64,000 bases of DNA from Wenyingzhuangia heitensis (lineage in GTDB: Bacteria; Bacteroidota; Bacteroidia; Flavobacteriales; Flavobacteriaceae): positions 248,001 through 312,000 of the forward strand of contig NZ_JAASQL010000001.1 in assembly GCF_011762155.1 (NCBI RefSeq), in the 5' to 3' direction. Positions within the stretch are counted from its first letter, which is position 1, and every line of letters starts with the position of its first letter. Shown here one piece after another: positions 45,466 to 53,479 of this stretch. A program made the translations under genes and the position numbers. A model generated the notes under the pieces. The model made no database searches. It saw nothing but the letters and a program-made list of their open reading frames with translations, and was not told where the DNA came from.

Positions 45466-45494
45466 AAAAAAAGCATCCAATTGGATGCTTTTTT
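45466..45494. terminator. perfect palindromic terminator
   Basis: AAAAAAGCATCCAA and TTGGATGCTTTTTT form a fully self-complementary 28-bp palindrome, usable in either direction. It follows the 38-codon ORF (minus) after 25 nt. Confidence 0.75.
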
Positions 45495-45518
45495 ATATAT
45501 TTTTAGTTTTATCTTTTT

Positions 45519-45635
45519 TTAAAAAACAGAAATACACAATAACATCCTAGCTGTATGGTTCTTGACCATCATAGCTTGATTATACGATTTTGCACACGTA
45601 ATAGACTGGGTGTTATGTAAATTGTTGTATTTCAT
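45519..45635 (-). CDS. candidate microprotein with TCAKS motif (38 aa)
   Basis: A 38-codon ORF from ATG 45635 to TAA 45519, starting MKYNNLHNTQSITCAKSYNQ and ending in a short hydrophobic stretch MLLCISVF. It shares the CAKS motif, orientation and downstream terminator with the ORF at 45322-45435, so the two look like a tandem duplication. I recognise no family. Coding status is uncertain. Confidence 0.3.
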   Translation of the reverse strand: MKYNNLHNTQSITCAKSYNQAMMVKNHTARMLLCISVF

Positions 45636-45720
45636 TTCTAATGCAAAACTCAGAATTTTTTAACTGATAACCAAATATTTGATAAAAATATTAAATCAAA
45701 AACTTATCTTAGAAACTTAA

Positions 45721-46083
45721 ATGGCACAGCACAACGATTTAGGGAACTTAGGTGAGCAATTGGCAAAAGATTTTTTGCTAAAAAATAGCTATACTATTTT
45801 AGAAACCAATTGGAGATACTTAAAGGCTGAAGTAGATATTATTGCAAAAAAAGAAAACACACTTGCCATTGTAGAAGTAAAAACAAGAACTACTGACTTT
45901 TTTGGAAGCCCAGAGGAGTTTATCACAAAGGGAAAGATAAAGTTATTAATTATGGCTGCAAATGCATACGTAGAGCAAAAAAATTTAGATACAGAGGTTC
46001 GTTTTGATGTAATTGCTATTGTAAAAAACAATAAAAAAACAGAACTAAACCATATTGAAGAAGCTTTTTTATCTTTTGAATAA
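45721..46083 (+). CDS. yraN: YraN family protein (UPF0102)
   Basis: A 120-residue protein with the YraN restriction-endonuclease-like fold: LGNLGEQLAKDFLLKNSYTILETNWR, then AEVDIIAKKENTLAIVEVKTR, in which Asp, Glu and the E-x-K of a PD-(D/E)XK site are all present, and VRFDVIAI near the end. The family is widespread and its function unsettled; a role in Holliday-junction or DNA metabolism has been proposed. The length is normal. It stands apart from its neighbours and has no recognised promoter. Confidence 0.93.
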   Translation: MAQHNDLGNLGEQLAKDFLLKNSYTILETNWRYLKAEVDIIAKKENTLAIVEVKTRTTDFFGSPEEFITKGKIKLLIMAANAYVEQKNLDTEVRFDVIAIVKNNKKTELNHIEEAFLSFE

Positions 46084-46160
46084 AGTATTAAATTTAAATT
46101 TTAGCCTCCGTTTTTTGCTTATGGTGTTCTAAAAAAATATATTTAGAAAAAATATGCTCT

Positions 46161-47258
46161 ATGAAATTTAAAAACTTTTACCTGCTAGTTTTAATTAGCA
46201 CTTCTACTCTTTTTGCACAACTTAAAACACCTACTAAAGAAGATTTAGCCAAAGACATTGTAATTACTTATGACATTAAATACGAACGTGAATTAACAGA
46301 CTTAGAAAGAAAATCTTCTAATTTTTTAAATGAAATTAATGTCATTTTTAAAAATGATAAATTGGTAGAACGTACACTGTACAGAAACACCTCTAGCACA
46401 GACCATTTTAGATTGTACGATTACAAACAAAATAAATCTTATTACTGCCATCAAGAAAGTAAACCCAAAAAAGCTATTTCTTATACTTTAAGGGAGCCAT
46501 ACAACGAAGCCGCTTTACAAAAAGGAGATACTAAAACCATTTTAGGAATCAATTGTAACAAATATGTTACAATTAAAAAGGGAAAGTTTTATGAAATTTA
46601 TGCTACAGATTTATTCCCTATAAATTATCACAAGAATTATAAAATTAAAGGGTTTGTAATGCAATATCCTGGTTATAGCAGCAAACTAGGACACTATACA
46701 GCTACTGCCAAAAAAATTAATTACTACACCATGCCTGCATCTCTTTATTCTTTAGAGAGCTACAAGATTGAAACTTATGCAGAGTATAAAGCAAACCGTA
46801 AAAAAACAAATGACCAGAAAACATTTGTAGAAAAATCTAACATTGGAAAAAAAAGTCCAGAGTTTAAAGTAAACACACTTAAAGGAAGAACACACGCTAG
46901 TAAAAAATTATTAAAAAACGTAGTGGTTCTAAACTTCTGGTTTACAACATGTCCTCCGTGTAAATCAGAAATTCCAAAATTAAACCAACTTCAAGAAAAA
47001 TATAAATCTAATAAAAAAGTAAAATTTATAGCAATTGCGTTAGACAATAAGGAACGAATCCAAAAATTTATAGCAAAAAACCCTTTGTATTACGATTTGG
47101 TAGAACAAGGTAGATGGCTAGCCAAAGAATTTGGAGTTACACGCTACCCTACTAATATTATTATAGATAAAAAAGGTAAAATTCAATTCTTTGAAACCGG
47201 TTACAAACACAATATTAATGAAATTATGAGTGAAAAAATAGAGGAATTATTAGACTAA
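46161..47258 (+). CDS. GLPGLI-like / TlpA-type thioredoxin fusion protein
   Basis: A 365-residue exported protein with signal peptide MKFKNFYLLVLISTSTLFAQ. Residues ~30-215 resemble the GLPGLI family of secreted Bacteroidota proteins (ITYDIKYERELTD ... KTILGINCNKYVTIKKGKFYEIYATDLFPINYH). Residues ~230-365 are a TlpA/AhpC-type thioredoxin domain with the redox motif FWFTTCPPCKSEIP and the cis-Pro strand GVTRYPTNIIIDKKG. It is likely a periplasmic thiol-disulfide oxidoreductase or a substrate-linked version of one. It ends one base from the stop codon of a second, convergent thioredoxin-fold gene. Confidence 0.88.
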   Translation: MKFKNFYLLVLISTSTLFAQLKTPTKEDLAKDIVITYDIKYERELTDLERKSSNFLNEINVIFKNDKLVERTLYRNTSSTDHFRLYDYKQNKSYYCHQESKPKKAISYTLREPYNEAALQKGDTKTILGINCNKYVTIKKGKFYEIYATDLFPINYHKNYKIKGFVMQYPGYSSKLGHYTATAKKINYYTMPASLYSLESYKIETYAEYKANRKKTNDQKTFVEKSNIGKKSPEFKVNTLKGRTHASKKLLKNVVVLNFWFTTCPPCKSEIPKLNQLQEKYKSNKKVKFIAIALDNKERIQKFIAKNPLYYDLVEQGRWLAKEFGVTRYPTNIIIDKKGKIQFFETGYKHNINEIMSEKIEELLD

Positions 47259-47259
47259 A

Positions 47260-48573
47260 TTATTGAAATATTTCTTGTAATTTTTCTAAACTACTTGGTT
47301 TTGCAATAATCCTCTTATTAGCATTTAACACAAAATAAGAGGGTGTTGCATTTACACTATAATTTTTAGCATCTATACTACTCCACTTACCTAGGGAAAT
47401 TACATTTTTCCAAGTTGGATACTCTTTTATTTTAGATGCCCATTTTGTTTTATCTTCTTTTTTTTCTAATCCTACAGAAACAACTGTTACTTCTGTATGT
47501 TCTTTTAAAAGTGCTTTTACTTTTGGTATTTCTGCCGTACAGTGTGAACAACTGCTGCTCCAAAAAACAATTAAATAATTTTTTGAACCCGACAGACTAT
47601 ATAAATTTTCTGTAGTAGAAATTTTAATATTTGGAGCTACAACTCTCAATAAAGTCTTAGACAATTGTTCGGTTTCTTTTAACAGCTTATCATTTTGAAT
47701 TGCTAGTGGTAAATTTTTATAAACAGCCACCGTTTCTTTTAAGACTACACTGTTTTCTTTAGCAATTAATTTCTGAATTAAATCGGCCAAGATCCCTTCT
47801 TTTAATTCAGTATTTTCTAATAAAGAATCTACTTTTTTAATAGCGCTTATAAACAATCTATTCTCGGTCTCTTTACTTTCTGATTGATGTAAATAAAACA
47901 CATAATCTGTCACTCTTTTTTTTAAGAAATCAGAATCTTGCAAACCTTGATCTTTAAAGTCTATATAATCAAAAAAATGTTTCTGAATAGAGCTAATGTA
48001 ATTTCCTGGTAACGTATAAGGTATAGGAGCATTGTATCGTTTAGATGCTTTTATCAAACTTAAACAATAATCATTTTTAGCCAAGTCTTTATAATAATTT
48101 TGAGCCCCATCAATTTTAGATTTTATTTCTTTATAAAAAGCAACATCGGCACTAGGTTTTCTAAAAAAAGCCATTTGTACAGAATCTAATTTAGACTGTA
48201 ATTGCAACATACTATAGTTGTATGAAGCTATTAATTGATTTTCTCTAGAAGACAAATAAGCAACAGAAGGCTGCCCCACTTTACTATTTATTTTAAATTT
48301 TACATTTTCTTTATTATATATAAAATCTACAAAACCAGACGTTACATTTTGATACAAAGCTTTATAATAACCACTAGGCAAATTGTCCATGGCAAATGTA
48401 AACGTGTTTTTATCTACCTCTGTAAATTTTACATATTCTGGAGTACCATTTTTAAATTGATAAAGCGCTACACTTTTAATTTTTGAAATTGAATCTGTAA
48501 ACATTCCCGTTACTGTATTTTGAGCAGCAACAAATTGGGTAATTATTAAAAACAAAAAACGGATATACTTCAT
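47260..48573 (-). CDS. TlpA-family thioredoxin-fold protein with DUF4369-like N-terminus
   Basis: A 437-residue exported protein (signal peptide MKYIRFLFLIITQFVAAQ). The N-terminal ~100 residues form a beta-sandwich of the DUF4369 type often fused to TlpA in Bacteroidota (VTGMFTDSISKIKSVALYQF). A helical middle follows, and then a thioredoxin domain from residue ~320 with the active site IVFWSSSCSHCTAEIPK (CSHC) and cis-Pro in VNATPSYFVLN. It probably works in periplasmic disulfide exchange. It faces the other TlpA-type gene tail to tail. Confidence 0.88.
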   Translation of the reverse strand: MKYIRFLFLIITQFVAAQNTVTGMFTDSISKIKSVALYQFKNGTPEYVKFTEVDKNTFTFAMDNLPSGYYKALYQNVTSGFVDFIYNKENVKFKINSKVGQPSVAYLSSRENQLIASYNYSMLQLQSKLDSVQMAFFRKPSADVAFYKEIKSKIDGAQNYYKDLAKNDYCLSLIKASKRYNAPIPYTLPGNYISSIQKHFFDYIDFKDQGLQDSDFLKKRVTDYVFYLHQSESKETENRLFISAIKKVDSLLENTELKEGILADLIQKLIAKENSVVLKETVAVYKNLPLAIQNDKLLKETEQLSKTLLRVVAPNIKISTTENLYSLSGSKNYLIVFWSSSCSHCTAEIPKVKALLKEHTEVTVVSVGLEKKEDKTKWASKIKEYPTWKNVISLGKWSSIDAKNYSVNATPSYFVLNANKRIIAKPSSLEKLQEIFQ

Positions 48574-48604
48574 AACTTTATATTAAACAAAAAATGTTCC
48601 AAAA

Positions 48605-48946
48605 TTACTCATCAAAATAACGAACAATCGCTTCTTTCATTAACAATGTTTGTTCTCCTGGTTTTAAATTTGGCAAAGCTTCTAAAGCCTTATAATGTGG
48701 CCAGCTGTCTTCATCAAAAAACTCAAACTCATAATACCCATAAGGCTCTAACAATCTGCAAATAGCAATGTGCATTAAGTTTAATTTTTCATCTTTTTTA
48801 AAAACCTTATATCCCTGTCCTAACTCTTGTACACCAATTAAGTACAAAATAGAATCTACATCTAATGTATCACCATCGGCAAACTTGTCCGACAAGTCTT
48901 TTACCACTTCTTTCCATCGCAACTTTAATTGCTCATCATTAACCAT
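48605..48946 (-). CDS. conserved flavobacterial protein of unknown function
   Basis: A 113-residue soluble, acidic protein from ATG 48946 (MVNDEQLKLRWKEVVKDLSDKFADG); an ATG six codons upstream is possible. Visible segments include DVDSILYLIGVQELGQGYKVFKKDEK and LLEPYGYYEFEFFDEDSWPHY, followed by the C-terminal GEQTLLMKEAIVRYFDE. No enzymatic motif, signal or membrane segment is seen. Similar short proteins occur across Flavobacteriaceae as far as I recall, without known function. It lies 76 nt from divergent cvpA. Confidence 0.75.
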   Translation of the reverse strand: MVNDEQLKLRWKEVVKDLSDKFADGDTLDVDSILYLIGVQELGQGYKVFKKDEKLNLMHIAICRLLEPYGYYEFEFFDEDSWPHYKALEALPNLKPGEQTLLMKEAIVRYFDE

Positions 48947-49000
48947 CGTTCCTTTTTTTAACAAATATAAGAAGTCCTAAAGGGTAAAACGATAAAACTG

Positions 49001-49008
49001 TATCTTTG
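49001..49008 (+). promoter_or_regulatory. putative -7 promoter box for the cvpA operon
   Basis: TATCTTTG matches TAnnTTTG, 15 nt upstream of the ATG at 49023. Confidence 0.5.
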
Positions 49009-49022
49009 AATCAAATTTATTT

Positions 49023-49547
49023 ATGGAGATTTTAGATATTGTTATTGGGGTAATTCTTTTATACGGATTGGTAAAAGGAATAATGAAAGGTTTATTGACT
49101 GAAGTAGCTTCTTTAGTTGCTTTAATTGCTGGAATTTATGGATCTATGCATTTTTCTTTTTATGCAAAAGATCTGTTAATTAAATATGTAGATTTAGAAC
49201 CCAAATACATTGCCTTAACTGCTTTTGCTATTACTTTTTTAGTGATTGTTATTAGCATATCTTTAGCAGGAAAACTACTAACAAAATTAGCATCATTAAT
49301 TGCCTTAGGATGGATTAACAAAATACTAGGAGCCATTTTTGGAGTTATAAAAGTAGGCTTAATTTTAAGTGTAATTCTTGGATGGTTAGAAAGAATAAAC
49401 GGAGTCATCCCTTTTTTAGAGAAAGAACAAATAGAAAAATCAATTCTATTTACTCCTGTTAAAAATTTAGCTCCAGCTATATTTCCTACTTTGTTAGATA
49501 AATTAGAAAACAACACAGAAAAAGACAATGGAACAAAAAGTATTTAG
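49023..49547 (+). CDS. CvpA family membrane protein
   Basis: A 174-residue inner-membrane protein with four hydrophobic segments (LDIVIGVILLYGLVKGIMKG; LVALIAGIYGSMHF; YIALTAFAITFLVIVISISL; IFGVIKVGLILSVILGWL) and the conserved SLIALGWINKILGAIFG turn of the family. CvpA is linked to colicin V production in E. coli and to envelope maintenance more generally; the mechanism is unknown. The 3' end overlaps the next gene by 20 nt. Confidence 0.92.
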   Translation: MEILDIVIGVILLYGLVKGIMKGLLTEVASLVALIAGIYGSMHFSFYAKDLLIKYVDLEPKYIALTAFAITFLVIVISISLAGKLLTKLASLIALGWINKILGAIFGVIKVGLILSVILGWLERINGVIPFLEKEQIEKSILFTPVKNLAPAIFPTLLDKLENNTEKDNGTKSI

Positions 49548-50340
49548 TGTTTTAGGTTGCGGATGGTTAGGATTACCTATAGCAACTGCTTTTGTAAATA
49601 ATGATTTTATTGTAAAAGGAAGTACCACCACTATTTCTAAACACGAAACATTGTTAGAATTGGGAATACACCCCTACACAATTACTATTGACGAAGAAAT
49701 TGAGGGAAATATTCAGCATTTTTTACAAAGTGATATTTTATTTATCAACGTTCCTTTTAGAAAACAAAAGCCGTTTATAAACGCTTATAAAACACTAGTA
49801 AAAGCAATAGAAAAATCGACTATAAAACACGTTGTTTTCATTAGCTCTACCTCTGTATATGATGACATTAACGCAGAAATTACAGACACCGATAACTTTA
49901 AAATAAACAGTGCAAAAAAAGAGTTGTTTGATTTTGAAAATTTATTCAAAAACAACACTCATTTTAACACCACCATTATTCGCTTTGCAGGATTGATTGG
50001 AGGAACTAGAAATCCTGGGAGCTTTTTTAAAGAAGACAAAACGGTACAAAATGCATTGTCTCCCATAAATCTTATTCATTTAGAGGACTGCATTGGTATT
50101 GTACAAGCTATTATAGCTCAAAAAAAGTGGAATATTACCTACAACGCTGCTGCCACCACACACCCAACAAAGGCAGAGTATTACACAAAAGCCACGGAGC
50201 AAATGGGTAAAAAACCTGCCTCTTTTATTAAGGAATTAAATAATTTTAAAGTAATTTCTAATCAAAAAATACAAACCGATTTGAATTATCAGTTTGTATA
50301 TCCTGATTTATTAGAATCTTTACACATCTTTAAAAACTAA
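49528..50340 (+). CDS. NAD(P)-dependent epimerase-like protein (YeeZ type)
   Basis: A 270-residue cytoplasmic Rossmann-fold protein of the extended SDR/YeeZ type. The nucleotide-binding motif is degenerate (SVLGCGWLGLPIATAF), followed by FINVPFRKQKP, HVVFISSTSVYDD (catalytic-type Ser/Tyr region), TIIRFAGLIGGTRNPGSFF and INLIHLEDCIGIVQAI. The substrate is unknown. Its start overlaps cvpA and its stop overlaps the convergent AraC-type gene by four bases. Confidence 0.88.
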   Translation: MEQKVFSVLGCGWLGLPIATAFVNNDFIVKGSTTTISKHETLLELGIHPYTITIDEEIEGNIQHFLQSDILFINVPFRKQKPFINAYKTLVKAIEKSTIKHVVFISSTSVYDDINAEITDTDNFKINSAKKELFDFENLFKNNTHFNTTIIRFAGLIGGTRNPGSFFKEDKTVQNALSPINLIHLEDCIGIVQAIIAQKKWNITYNAAATTHPTKAEYYTKATEQMGKKPASFIKELNNFKVISNQKIQTDLNYQFVYPDLLESLHIFKN

Positions 50341-51221
50341 GCAACACAAACATTTCTTTTTAAAAGCACATATTCACCATTCTTTTTAAAATCTCTAATA
50401 GAAGAGCCTGTGTATTTTTTAAAGGTTTTAGACAAATGACTTGCATCAGTAAAAGCCAACTCGTCCGCAATTTCTGTAATGGTGTAATCTGAATTTAACA
50501 ACCTTATTTCTACCAGTTTTATTTTAGCTTTGATGATATATTCTCGCAAAGACATTTTTACTTGTTTTCTAAAAAACTCGCTAACATATGTAGGCGACAT
50601 CATAAAAACATCTGCCAAGTTCTCTACTTTTAACAATTCTGTTTTGTCAATATTTTCATTAATATACCCAAGCATTTTGGTAATTCTATCATCATAATTA
50701 TTTTTAGTTCCCTCAAAATAATTACTCTTTTTTATATTCCTAATCAAGAGCTCTAAAATACTCGTCATTAAACTTTTAATCAACATTACAGATTCTTCTC
50801 CAAAACTTCTAGACTCTTCTAAAATCATAGAAACCAATCTGGTTAAATGTTTTCTATCTATTTCATTTTTCACAATATCTCCCGGCAATTGATTGTAATT
50901 GGATAAAATAAACGAAGCTTCTTTAAACCATTCATTTCTATCAATAGAAGTTCTGTTTGCGTTTTTAAAGAATGAATCTGTGAATTTTAAAAACACAAAT
51001 TTCGTAGGCTTTTCTATAATAAAAGAGTGACATTTTAAAGGAGGTAATAAAAAGATACTTCCTTTATGATAAGGATACTCATTGTAATTTATGCATTGTG
51101 TTCCCTCTCCTTCTTTGATTAAAACCAATTCAAAAAAATTATTTTTAACGGCACGTTGTTTCCACTCCGACAACTTCAACTCTTGTATTTCAAAAGGTTT
51201 ATACGCCTCTAAAACTTCCAT
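50337..51221 (-). CDS. AraC-family transcriptional regulator
   Basis: A 294-residue regulator. The N-terminal half is a cupin-like sensor fold (VLIKEGEGTQCINYNEYPYHKGSIFLLPP). The C-terminal ~100 residues carry two helix-turn-helix motifs (KVENLADVFMMSPTYVSEFFRKQVKMSLREYI and TITEIADELAFTDASHLSKTFKKYTG). It is divergent from the 2OG-oxygenase gene (156-nt gap), the usual arrangement for a local activator. It is the likely regulator of the redox cluster at 51378-56771; this is inferred from position only. Confidence 0.92.
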   Translation of the reverse strand: MEVLEAYKPFEIQELKLSEWKQRAVKNNFFELVLIKEGEGTQCINYNEYPYHKGSIFLLPPLKCHSFIIEKPTKFVFLKFTDSFFKNANRTSIDRNEWFKEASFILSNYNQLPGDIVKNEIDRKHLTRLVSMILEESRSFGEESVMLIKSLMTSILELLIRNIKKSNYFEGTKNNYDDRITKMLGYINENIDKTELLKVENLADVFMMSPTYVSEFFRKQVKMSLREYIIKAKIKLVEIRLLNSDYTITEIADELAFTDASHLSKTFKKYTGSSIRDFKKNGEYVLLKRNVCVA

Positions 51222-51345
51222 AATAATGATATTTTAAGACAAACCTATAAAAAACAAACGAACAAAAACCTAAAACAACTATAAAAACCTTTTATTATAC
51301 ACTAATACCCTTTTTTAATACTTATTTAGTATTTGTTTATCCTAT

Positions 51346-51353
51346 TACCTTTG
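51346..51353 (+). promoter_or_regulatory. putative -7 promoter box for the 2OG-oxygenase gene
   Basis: TACCTTTG matches TAnnTTTG, 25 nt upstream of the ATG at 51378 and in the gap shared with the AraC regulator. Confidence 0.5.
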
Positions 51354-51377
51354 TTCAAACAAAAAAACAAAACTATT

Positions 51378-52334
51378 ATGAAAACAAATAACAAAGCACT
51401 TGCACAAGCTCGTGCACTCACTCTTCCAACTCGCCAAGCTTCACTAAACCGTGATCCTTCTGTGTCACAATTTTGGAATAGTAACCGAGAGTTACTTGAA
51501 AATGCATGGAGCGAATGGGAAATTGAAAACAAAGACAGTTTATTAATTCCTGATGAAACGCTACTTGATCCAAAATTAAGAAAAGCAATTAACGATGCCT
51601 GGGAAAATCCAGATAAAGAAAATGCTGTTGCTGATTTATGGGAAGAAATAATCCCTGGTGTTTATTCTGCACAATTTTTTGACCTTGACCGTTTGGCTGA
51701 ATTTCGTAATTATTTAGAAGATGTCGTAAATTCACAAATTCCTAAACGTGCACCCTATGGGATTCAATTAAACCGTTACGGAATTATGCTTGATCCTCGC
51801 TCAGAAGGTCATCTTGCTGCTCCTAATTTTCAAGCGTTTTACAACGAAATCATGGATCGTTATATGAGACCTATTGCTCGTTTGTTATTGGGTACTTATG
51901 GGTACGACAATCAAACATTTGGTTTTTCTATTCAATACAACCCAGATAAAGACAAAGACTTGCATGCGCACACCGATGCTTCTGCAGCTACTTTAAATAT
52001 AAACATCAACCTACCTGATGAAGAATTTACAGGTTCTCAAGTTGATTTTCATGACAAATCTACGGGAAAAGTTGTTCAAACTACTTTTGAGCCAGGAAAA
52101 GCAATAATTCACACAGGAAACGTACCCCACGCTACACACCCAATTATTAGCGGACAGCGTAGTAATTTGGTAGTATGGTTATACGGAGACCGTATGCAAG
52201 TTCCAAGAGGTGGTACTAGCAGTTATGGTAATACAGGTAACTCAACACCTACAAACACCACAACAAAAAATGCCACACCTCGTGAGCGTTGGAGTGTACC
52301 CAACAGTCCAAAAGACACCATTGCACCGTTTTAA
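51378..52334 (+). CDS. 2-oxoglutarate/Fe(II)-dependent oxygenase (prolyl-4-hydroxylase-like)
   Basis: A 318-residue cytoplasmic protein. The facial triad is visible: His and Asp in LHAHTDASAATLNINI, the distal His in HTGNVPHATHPI, and the 2-oxoglutarate-binding Arg in SGQRSNLVVWLYG. The double-stranded beta-helix covers the central ~200 residues, and the last ~45 residues are Ser/Thr/Asn/Pro-rich and probably disordered. Such enzymes hydroxylate protein side chains or small molecules; the substrate is unknown. Of 18 arginine codons, 15 are CGN and 3 AGA, unlike the AGA-rich neighbours, which suggests transfer from another genome. The start at 51378 (MKTNNKAL) is favoured over an ATG at 51333 that precedes the promoter box. 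Confidence 0.87.
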   Translation: MKTNNKALAQARALTLPTRQASLNRDPSVSQFWNSNRELLENAWSEWEIENKDSLLIPDETLLDPKLRKAINDAWENPDKENAVADLWEEIIPGVYSAQFFDLDRLAEFRNYLEDVVNSQIPKRAPYGIQLNRYGIMLDPRSEGHLAAPNFQAFYNEIMDRYMRPIARLLLGTYGYDNQTFGFSIQYNPDKDKDLHAHTDASAATLNININLPDEEFTGSQVDFHDKSTGKVVQTTFEPGKAIIHTGNVPHATHPIISGQRSNLVVWLYGDRMQVPRGGTSSYGNTGNSTPTNTTTKNATPRERWSVPNSPKDTIAPF

Positions 52335-52453
52335 AAAGTTTATTTCGCTTGATTAATTTTATAACCAAAGCAGATGTAAACCCTAGAGAAACAAAAACAT
52401 AAGAGATAACAACCTTAAAAGCGTTACCTCTTTTTACTCAAACTAAAAAAATC

Positions 52454-53266
52454 ATGAAAAAAAATATTTTAATTACAGGAAGCACAGACGGTATAGGAAA
52501 ACTAACCGCTATTAAACTAGCCAAAGAAGGACATACGGTTTTTGTACACGGTAGAAATACCGAAAAATTAAATACGGTTGTTACAGAAATAAAAGAACTT
52601 AGTCAAAACGGAAAGATTAAAGGTTTTGTGGCAGATTTTTCTGACTTGTCTGCTGTAAAAAGTATGGCAGAACAAATCCTTAAAGAAGTATCAGGACTGG
52701 ATGTTTTAATTAACAATGCCGGTATTTTCACCAGTTCTGTTTCTAAAACTAAAGAGGGAATAGACATTAGACTTGTGGTAAATTATTTAGCTCCCTATTT
52801 ATTAACAACTGAAATACTTCCTGTTTTTAATACAGAATCACGTATTGTAAATTTAAGTTCTGCTGCACAAGCTCCGGTTTCTATAAACGCATTAAACGGT
52901 AAAGCTCCGTTGTCTGTAAATGAGGCCTATGCACAAAGTAAACTAGCATTAACTATGTGGAGTTTTAATTTGGCAGATCATTTAACAAACACAACTGTAA
53001 TTGCTGTAAACCCAGGCTCTTTGTTAAACACAAAAATGGCAAAAGAAGCCTATGGGCAACACTGGTCTCCTGCAGAAAAAGGGAGTTCTATTTTATATGA
53101 TTTGGCTATTTCTAATGAATACAAAGGAATCACTAAAAAATATTTTGACAACGATAAAGGAGAAGTAAAAGGTGTTTTTTCTAACGCACACTCCGATGCT
53201 TATAATAATACTAAAATTACAGAACTATTGAGCTTTACAAAACAAGCCATAAGCATCAACTCCTAA
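52454..53266 (+). CDS. short-chain dehydrogenase/reductase
   Basis: A 270-residue SDR. The cofactor motif is ITGSTDGIGKLTA (TGxxxGIG), with a basic residue in VHGRNTEKL favouring NADP. LINNAGIF (NNAG), the catalytic Ser in VNLSSAAQ and YAQSKLAL (YxxxK) are all present, and the VNPGSLLNTKMA motif follows. The substrate is unknown. The gene is third in the rightward cluster after the AraC regulator; gaps of ~120 nt and ~213 nt on either side suggest it may be transcribed separately. Confidence 0.93.
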   Translation: MKKNILITGSTDGIGKLTAIKLAKEGHTVFVHGRNTEKLNTVVTEIKELSQNGKIKGFVADFSDLSAVKSMAEQILKEVSGLDVLINNAGIFTSSVSKTKEGIDIRLVVNYLAPYLLTTEILPVFNTESRIVNLSSAAQAPVSINALNGKAPLSVNEAYAQSKLALTMWSFNLADHLTNTTVIAVNPGSLLNTKMAKEAYGQHWSPAEKGSSILYDLAISNEYKGITKKYFDNDKGEVKGVFSNAHSDAYNNTKITELLSFTKQAISINS

Positions 53267-53392
53267 AAAACATATGTTACTCTTGTACATTTAAAGGGAT
53301 TAGTTGCAAAAATAGGTCTTGTAGTGTTTAATAACAATAAAACACGTATTATTTCATATACAAACCTTTAAAAAAACCTTTAAAAATACACA

Positions 53393-53426
53393 AATCACCT
53401 TTTTAAATACTTTAAAAAAGGTGATT
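53393..53426. promoter_or_regulatory. dyad upstream of the nitroreductase promoter
   Basis: AATCACCTTTTT and AAAAAAGGTGATT form an inverted repeat of ~11 bp with a short AT-rich spacer, immediately before the -7 box at 53434. It could be an operator or a weak terminator; the gene-distal T run is lacking. Two tandem copies of AACCTTTAAAAA lie just upstream (53372-53395). Confidence 0.4.
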
Positions 53427-53433
53427 ATGGTTT

Positions 53434-53441
53434 TACATTTG
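53434..53441 (+). promoter_or_regulatory. putative -7 promoter box for the nitroreductase gene
   Basis: TACATTTG matches TAnnTTTG, 38 nt upstream of the ATG at 53480. Confidence 0.5.
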
Positions 53442-53479
53442 TGTTAAAATAAATAAAATCAACTTAAAAAAAATATAAA

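Larger units (their letters stand above)
45239..45720 (-). other. 482-nt gap with tandem small ORFs and terminators
   Basis: On the minus strand it contains two repeating units, each a short ORF followed by a hairpin: ORF 45635-45519 with hairpin 45494-45466, and ORF 45435-45322 with hairpin 45289-45258. It is otherwise AT-rich. YraN starts at 45721 on the other strand. Confidence 0.55.

Noticed and set aside
45300-45480. tRNA or other known structural RNA
   Set aside because: No cloverleaf arms, T-loop GTTCRANNC or CCA-type end could be found on either strand.
45466-45494. Perfect 28-bp palindrome as a dif, att or regulator site
   Set aside because: The A and T runs on both sides and its place after a short ORF are explained more simply as a bidirectional terminator.
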